Shown: one piece after another, positions 59,334 through 64,000 of the stretch
Numbering within the stretch: position 1 is the first letter of the stretch
How the letters are laid out: every line of letters starts with the position of its first letter
NCBI GenBank assembly: GCA_018267615.1
Contig: JAFDYD010000022.1
Span: 5,784 to 69,783, forward strand
Direction: 5' to 3'
Source: Bacteroidota bacterium
GTDB taxonomy: Bacteria; Bacteroidota; Bacteroidia; Chitinophagales; Chitinophagaceae
DNA: 64,000 bases
Position numbers and translations under genes: made by a program
Notes under the pieces: generated by a model
Database searches by the model: none
What the model saw: only the letters and a program-made list of their open reading frames with translations
Told to the model about the DNA's origin: nothing

Positions 59334-62300
59334 TTACGCAATCGCAGGTGTTGTTTCTGTTTGTGAATGTGCAGGCGCGGGCGCAATATTATCCAGCGCA
59401 CTTTTTTTCTTTGTGGAAGAGAGATATGAATACATCGCGGGAATAACGAATAATGTCAATACCAATGAGAATAATATTCCGCCAACGATCACGACACCGA
59501 GCGGTATGCGGCTTGTCGCAGCAGCGCCCAATGATAATGCCAGCGGCAATGCGCCTAAAGACATTGCCAGACTTGTCATCAATATCGGTCTCAATCTTTG
59601 TGTTGCGGAAAAAATTGCGGCTTCTGTTCGTTTCATTCCTTTCAGCCTGTTTTGATTGGCGAACTCAACGATAAGAATTCCATTCTTTGTTACCAATCCG
59701 ATCAGCATGATCATTCCGATTTCTGAAAATATATTCAGTGTTAACCCAAATAATTTTAACGAGAGCACCGCACCGGCAATTGCCAGCGGCACCGTTACCA
59801 TGATGATAAATGGATCAACAAAGCTTTCAAATTGTGCAGCAAGAATTAGGAAGATCAAACCCAGTGCAAGTAAAAATGCAAAACTCGTGTTGCTGGAACT
59901 TTCTGCAAAATCGCGGGATGATCCGGCCAATGAAGTAGAGAAAGATTCATCCAATAATTTGTTGGCAATTCTTTCCATTTCTTTGATGCCATCACCAATT
60001 GTTTTGCCTGGCGCGAGTCCGGCTGAAACGGTTGCGGATTTATAGCGATTGAAGTGATAGATTGCCGGTGGTGTGTTTGATTCTTCTACATTTACAAGAT
60101 TGTCGAGACTGATCATACTGCCGCGCGAATTTCTTACAAACAGTGTTTTCATATCATTGGGATCATCACGATTATCACGCGCCACTTGTCCCATCACCTG
60201 GTACTGTTTTCCTTCTTTGGTGAAATAACCGAGACGTCTGTTGCTATATGCAAGTTGTAATGTTTCGGAAACATCATTCACACTCACACCCAGTTCCGCT
60301 GCTTTAATTCTGTCTATCTGCACTCTTAATTCCGGTTTGTTGAATTTGAGATCTGCATCTACCTGCTGCAGTACCGTACTCTTGCCCGCTTCTTCCAGAA
60401 ATTTCGGCAACACATCCATGAGTTTTTGAAAATTATTATTCTGCAATACGAATTGAACAGCTTGTCCACCGCGCCGGTTTACCGATATGGTTTCATCCTG
60501 TATAGCAAATGCTCTTCCTTCTCCATATCTTGGCAGGTTGCGATTTACCATGTTCACTATTTCCTGTTGTGATCTTTGTCTTTCTTTTGGATCGGATAAA
60601 GTAACGCGAACGAATCCTGTATTGGAATTTCCAGTTCCTGTAAATCCTGGTGAAGTAACGGTAAGGACTACCTGCTTTTCCGGAACGGAATCGATCATCA
60701 GGTTGGATAGTCTGCCTATATATTTATCCATGGCATCGAACGAAGTGCCTTCTGGTCCGGTTACCATTAAACGAAATTGGCTTCTGTCTTCCATCGGAGC
60801 AAGCTCAGATTGCAAGCCACCGCCGACCAAATAAATAACAGCGACGCATGCAGCAATAATGATAAATGCCACCCATCTCACTTTCATAAACATTTTCAAT
60901 GTGGCCTGGTACCCGTTCTCCATTCCACGGAAAAAAGGTTCTGTTTTTGTGTAGAACCAGGAATGCTTCATCGCGCCTTTCCTTGTCAGCTTAACATTCA
61001 ATACCGGTGTCAGTGTAAGCGAAACAAATGCAGAAATAAGAACTGCACCTGCTACTACGATTCCAAATTCACGGAAGAGACTTCCTACAAAGCCTTGAAG
61101 AAATATTATCGGAAGAAAAACAACTGCTAATGTGATAGAAGTAGCAATAACGGCAAAATAAATTTCCTTTGATCCTTCCAAGGCAGCTTGCCATTTATTC
61201 ATTCCCTTTTCCATCTTCTTGTAAATATTTTCCGTCACAACAATTCCATCATCCACAACAAGACCGGTTGCAAGTACAATGGCGAGTAATGACAACACAT
61301 TGATGGTATAACCCATCAGGTACATGATGAAGAATGCACCGATCAGAGAAACGGGGATATCGATCAATGGACGAACTGCTATGAGCCAATCGCGGAAGAA
61401 TAAATAAATAATAAGTATGACGAGTGCCAGTGCAACCATCAATGTTTCCTCCACTTCGGAAATGGATTTCTTAATAAAGATCGTATTGTCAAGCGCGATG
61501 TTGATTTTGATATCAGCCGGAACATCTTTTTTTATTCGATCAAGACGTTTATAGAATTCATTTGAAATAGCAACATAGTTTGATCCTGGTTGTGGCACGA
61601 GTGCAAGTGCGATCATCGGTATTCCACTTTCTTTCAAAATGGTTTCTTCGTTTTCTGGACCCAAAACAGCTTCACCGATATCTTTCACACGTACATCTGC
61701 GCCGTTTGTATTTTTAATAATGATATTGTTGAATTCTTCTTCTGTATTTAGTCTTCCAAAAGTGCGCACTGTCAATTCAGTTGCATTTCCCGAAATTTTT
61801 CCCGACGGCAATTCCACATTTTCTTTTAGCAAAGCAGCTTGTACGTCGCCGGGTGTGAGACCATACGATGATAGTTTGGATGGATCGATCCAAATACGCA
61901 TCGCATAGCGTTTTTCTCCCCATATCTGGATGCCGCTTACGCCAGGAATGGTTTGCAATCTTTCCACCAATACATTGTTTGCATATTCTGTAATCTGCAA
62001 TTGATTTCGCGTATTGCTTTGCACCGTCATAGACAAAATCGCATCTGAACTTGCATCTGCTTTGGATACGACAGGAGGTGCTTCAAGATCCGGGGGAAGT
62101 GAACGCTGTGCCTGTGATACTTTATCACGGACATCATTAGCCGCAGCTTCGAGATCGATACCGAGATCGAATTCTACATTGATGCTGCTTGTGCCGCTGC
62201 TGCTTGAAGATGTAATATTTCGAACACCGGCAATACCATTGATGGATTTTTCAAGTGGTTCTGTTACCTGCGTTTCGATGATGTCTGCATTTGCACCTGC

Positions 62301-62453
62301 GTATGAAGTGCGGACATTCACATTTGGCGGATCGATAGCCGGATAATCTCTTATACCCAGAAATTTAAATCCGATCACACCGAACACTACAATAATAATG
62401 TTCATTACTATTGCCAGGATTGGTCTTCGCAAACTTAGTTCGGATATATTCAT
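59334..62453 (-). CDS. RND efflux permease (AcrB/MexB-type, HAE1 family)
   Basis: The 1039-residue protein has the RND plan: first membrane helix (about 10-28), a large periplasmic loop, and a helix cluster containing the proton-relay pair in GLVVDDGIVVTENIYKKMEKG (in parts). A second half follows, ending AMSLGALPLALSLGAAATSRIPLG and GGILFSLVLTLFVIPAMY. It drives proton-dependent export of small molecules. It is flanked by genes for the adaptor (16-base gap) and TolC (10-base gap), a complete tripartite operon. Confidence 0.95.
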   Translation of the reverse strand: MNISELSLRRPILAIVMNIIIVVFGVIGFKFLGIRDYPAIDPPNVNVRTSYAGANADIIETQVTEPLEKSINGIAGVRNITSSSSSGTSSINVEFDLGIDLEAAANDVRDKVSQAQRSLPPDLEAPPVVSKADASSDAILSMTVQSNTRNQLQITEYANNVLVERLQTIPGVSGIQIWGEKRYAMRIWIDPSKLSSYGLTPGDVQAALLKENVELPSGKISGNATELTVRTFGRLNTEEEFNNIIIKNTNGADVRVKDIGEAVLGPENEETILKESGIPMIALALVPQPGSNYVAISNEFYKRLDRIKKDVPADIKINIALDNTIFIKKSISEVEETLMVALALVILIIYLFFRDWLIAVRPLIDIPVSLIGAFFIMYLMGYTINVLSLLAIVLATGLVVDDGIVVTENIYKKMEKGMNKWQAALEGSKEIYFAVIATSITLAVVFLPIIFLQGFVGSLFREFGIVVAGAVLISAFVSLTLTPVLNVKLTRKGAMKHSWFYTKTEPFFRGMENGYQATLKMFMKVRWVAFIIIAACVAVIYLVGGGLQSELAPMEDRSQFRLMVTGPEGTSFDAMDKYIGRLSNLMIDSVPEKQVVLTVTSPGFTGTGNSNTGFVRVTLSDPKERQRSQQEIVNMVNRNLPRYGEGRAFAIQDETISVNRRGGQAVQFVLQNNNFQKLMDVLPKFLEEAGKSTVLQQVDADLKFNKPELRVQIDRIKAAELGVSVNDVSETLQLAYSNRRLGYFTKEGKQYQVMGQVARDNRDDPNDMKTLFVRNSRGSMISLDNLVNVEESNTPPAIYHFNRYKSATVSAGLAPGKTIGDGIKEMERIANKLLDESFSTSLAGSSRDFAESSSNTSFAFLLALGLIFLILAAQFESFVDPFIIMVTVPLAIAGAVLSLKLFGLTLNIFSEIGMIMLIGLVTKNGILIVEFANQNRLKGMKRTEAAIFSATQRLRPILMTSLAMSLGALPLALSLGAAATSRIPLGVVIVGGILFSLVLTLFVIPAMYSYLSSTKKKSALDNIAPAPAHSQTETTPAIA

Positions 62454-62469
62454 GCGAAATAGTATAAAC

Positions 62470-63558
62470 TTAGTTGGTGATTTTGTTTAGTTCCAATTGT
62501 GAATCCGGTCGCACCGTGAGTAATCCTGTCGTCACAATAGTATCTCCTGCCTTCAATCCACTCACAATTTGTATGTTTGAAGAATCGCGAATTCCGGTGG
62601 TGACATCAACGAATTTTGCAACACCTCCATTATATACGATCACTTTTTTACCTCTTGCCTGTGGTAGTATCGCCTGTGTCGGAACTACGATGGCATTTGG
62701 ATCCGGATCAAAATCGAGCACCACCTTTGCAAAAACACCTGGCACAAGTCCCGCATCTTTATTCTGCACAATCGCGCGTATCATCAGGCTGCGCGTTTCC
62801 TGGGTCACACCCGCTTCCGTCGCCATTATTTTTGCAGTATATTTTTTTGAACCGCCTTCAACTGTAAAACTTACTTCCTGTCCCACCTTGATGCGGGCAG
62901 TATATTTTTCAGGTACTGAAAAATCGAGTTTCAAAATATCCGTTTGTTGAATAGATGCAATAACGGTCGTAGGAGTTACAAACGCGCCCATACTAATATT
63001 TTTCAAACCTACTCTTCCATTGAATGGAGCGCGGATTTCCGTTTTGACAATCGTCGCTTCTGTAAATTCAATATCGGCCTTTATATTATTTACGGTAAGC
63101 AGACTTGCATCATAATCCTGGTGACTGATGCCTTGTATTTTTAAAAGCTCTGCGGAGCGTTCTTCATTTTGTTTTGCTATTTGCAATTGCACCTGCAATT
63201 TTTTTAGCGTTGCCTGTAAATCGGCGTCATACAATTTTGCAATCAGCGTTCCCTTCGCGACGGTTTTTCCTTCGCTTGCATTCAGTTGAACAATTCTTTC
63301 TGAAATCTGCGGATGCAGTTCGGTGGATTCGTTTGCGATCAATGTTCCGGGCACTTCAACATTGGAACCAAGCGATTTTTTTTTCACAATATATCCATCA
63401 ACCTGGATTGCCATCGGCTTGTTACTAGCAGCTTGTGGATTATTGGCGACCTGGGCATTTTTTTGTTTGTCGCCGCAGCCCGGCGAAAAGATTAGCAATA
63501 AATAAGCGGAACACAAAAAAGATAAAGACTTTATTTTTTTGTATACTGTGCAATTCAT
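62470..63558 (-). CDS. RND periplasmic adaptor (membrane fusion protein) lipoprotein
   Basis: The ATG at 63558 gives a lipoprotein signal ending FSPGC (Cys28). The mature part has a biotinyl-lipoyl-like hairpin (ELHPQISERIVQLNASEGKTVAKGTLIAKLYDADLQA in parts), a coiled coil with QLQIAKQNEERSAELL and a beta-barrel (IRAPFNGRVGLKNISMGAFV in parts). It links the permease to TolC. First gene of the operon. Other in-frame Met codons upstream (63597, 63582) are less likely. Confidence 0.94.
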   Translation of the reverse strand: MNCTVYKKIKSLSFLCSAYLLLIFSPGCGDKQKNAQVANNPQAASNKPMAIQVDGYIVKKKSLGSNVEVPGTLIANESTELHPQISERIVQLNASEGKTVAKGTLIAKLYDADLQATLKKLQVQLQIAKQNEERSAELLKIQGISHQDYDASLLTVNNIKADIEFTEATIVKTEIRAPFNGRVGLKNISMGAFVTPTTVIASIQQTDILKLDFSVPEKYTARIKVGQEVSFTVEGGSKKYTAKIMATEAGVTQETRSLMIRAIVQNKDAGLVPGVFAKVVLDFDPDPNAIVVPTQAILPQARGKKVIVYNGGVAKFVDVTTGIRDSSNIQIVSGLKAGDTIVTTGLLTVRPDSQLELNKITN

Positions 63559-63629
63559 TAAATGGTCAGCATGAAAGATCATAGGCGCGTAAATCAAAGC
63601 AGTTATTGATGATAGACTTTTATTGTGTT

Positions 63630-63750
63630 GCGTTAGATCGTGAGACGTGAAAAGTGAAACGTGAAAGAATAAGTTTCACTTTTTTATGTCGCACGTTTCA
63701 TATCTGACGTCTGGCGTTTTACGTCTTACGTTTGATGTCTCACGATCGCA
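63630..63750. repeat. ATCGTGAGACGTGA-word palindrome (family H)
   Basis: The left arm (63630-63666) has GTGAGACGTGAAAAGTGAAACGTGAAA; the right arm (63674-63750) contains TTTCACTTTT, CACGTTTCA, and successive ACGTCT/ACGTTT words ending TCTCACGATCGCA. It lies upstream of the RND operon, 72 bases before the adaptor ATG. Confidence 0.8.
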
Positions 63751-63798
63751 TTCACATTGCCTTAAAGATACATGCAAACATGTAAATAAATAATTCGT

Positions 63799-63829
63799 GC
63801 AAATTACCCGCTGTTTTCGCAAATTACCC
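63799..63829 (-). promoter_or_regulatory. Two direct repeats, possible operator
   Basis: GCAAATTACCC occurs at 63799-63809 and again at 63819-63829, 20 bases apart (two helical turns), as expected for an AraC- or response-regulator-type site. It may control the RND operon or a gene beyond the window. Near-repeats TTCTAAAGTgGCTTTTCC and TTCTAAAGTaACTTTTCC lie at 63945-63962 and 63973-63990. No gene is seen from 63751 to the window end. Confidence 0.4.
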
Positions 63830-64000
63830 ATCAAAAATGACCGTTTGGCATTGGCAGATATTTACCTTATAAGAAATGGGCAAATTATTTTAGATTTATG
63901 AGTACAATTTACCGGTTTTATGGGCTAGTTTGAACGGACGGCTTTTCTAAAGTGGCTTTTCCAGAGTCCTGTTCTAAAGTAACTTTTCCAAAGTTTTAAA

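Noticed and set aside
59324..59401. Upstream start of the TolC gene
   Set aside because: It would overlap the end of the RND gene by 68 bases and place the signal peptide 26 residues inside the protein.

Overview
The window looks like a chromosomal segment of a Bacteroidota bacterium, most likely of the Chitinophagaceae/Chitinophagia. The evidence is a type IX secretion (Por) sorting tail on a giant PKD-repeat protein, DUF3667 and BlaI/M56 genes, LytS/LytTR pairs, several good matches to the Bacteroidota -7 promoter element TAnnTTTG, many exported glycan enzymes, and moderate to low G+C. No tRNA, rRNA, CRISPR array or prophage was seen.

Layout. 0-4.6 kb: an unusual membrane/redox cluster (subtilisin-like protease with a glycogen-binding-like tail, two small membrane proteins, a ferric-reductase-like/Rieske fusion, a membrane protein with a Cys/His motif). 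4.6-10.4 kb: a standalone CoaB, a VOC protein, a QDPR-like SDR, and an exported SMP-30 / HbpS / double-YHS-like set. 10.5-16 kb: a 1388-residue PKD adhesin-like protein and a YD-repeat-like protein. 16-29.7 kb is housekeeping: DUF3667, MazG, a large NtrY-like kinase, a PolX homologue with a lost polymerase site, a 29-residue Lys/Ala/Pro peptide gene, rpmA-rplU, GH3-family, dxr, rseP and ssrA (tmRNA).

29.8-38.4 kb: L,D-transpeptidase, a frameshifted acyltransferase, an esterase-SGNH fusion, and a BlaI/M56 pair with two clear operators upstream of an FtsX-like permease. 38.4-43.8 kb: a GH29 fucosidase and a GH172 (DUF2961) enzyme flank an island made of a RAYT (REP-associated tyrosine transposase), five REP-type elements, a tandem triplication and an orphan Imm33-like gene. 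44-50 kb: vanadium-haloperoxidase-like protein, LytS/LytTR pair, a cupredoxin lacking its Cys ligand, a repeat lipoprotein. 51-57.8 kb: propeller-phosphoesterase, a DUF4242/cyclase-like/AraC regulator, an exported DUF4242 protein, a GH43-like enzyme. 58-63.6 kb: a complete tripartite RND efflux operon.

Two structural signals stand out. The first is the RAYT system: its non-autonomous copies keep the 3' tail of the transposase gene and are bounded by inverted REP hairpins. The second is a set of about sixteen long intergenic palindromes whose arms are built from short quasi-repeated words. They fall into a few recurrent families, often begin within a few bases of a stop codon, and in one family show paired (compensatory) changes between arms. 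The ordinary feature types do not explain them.
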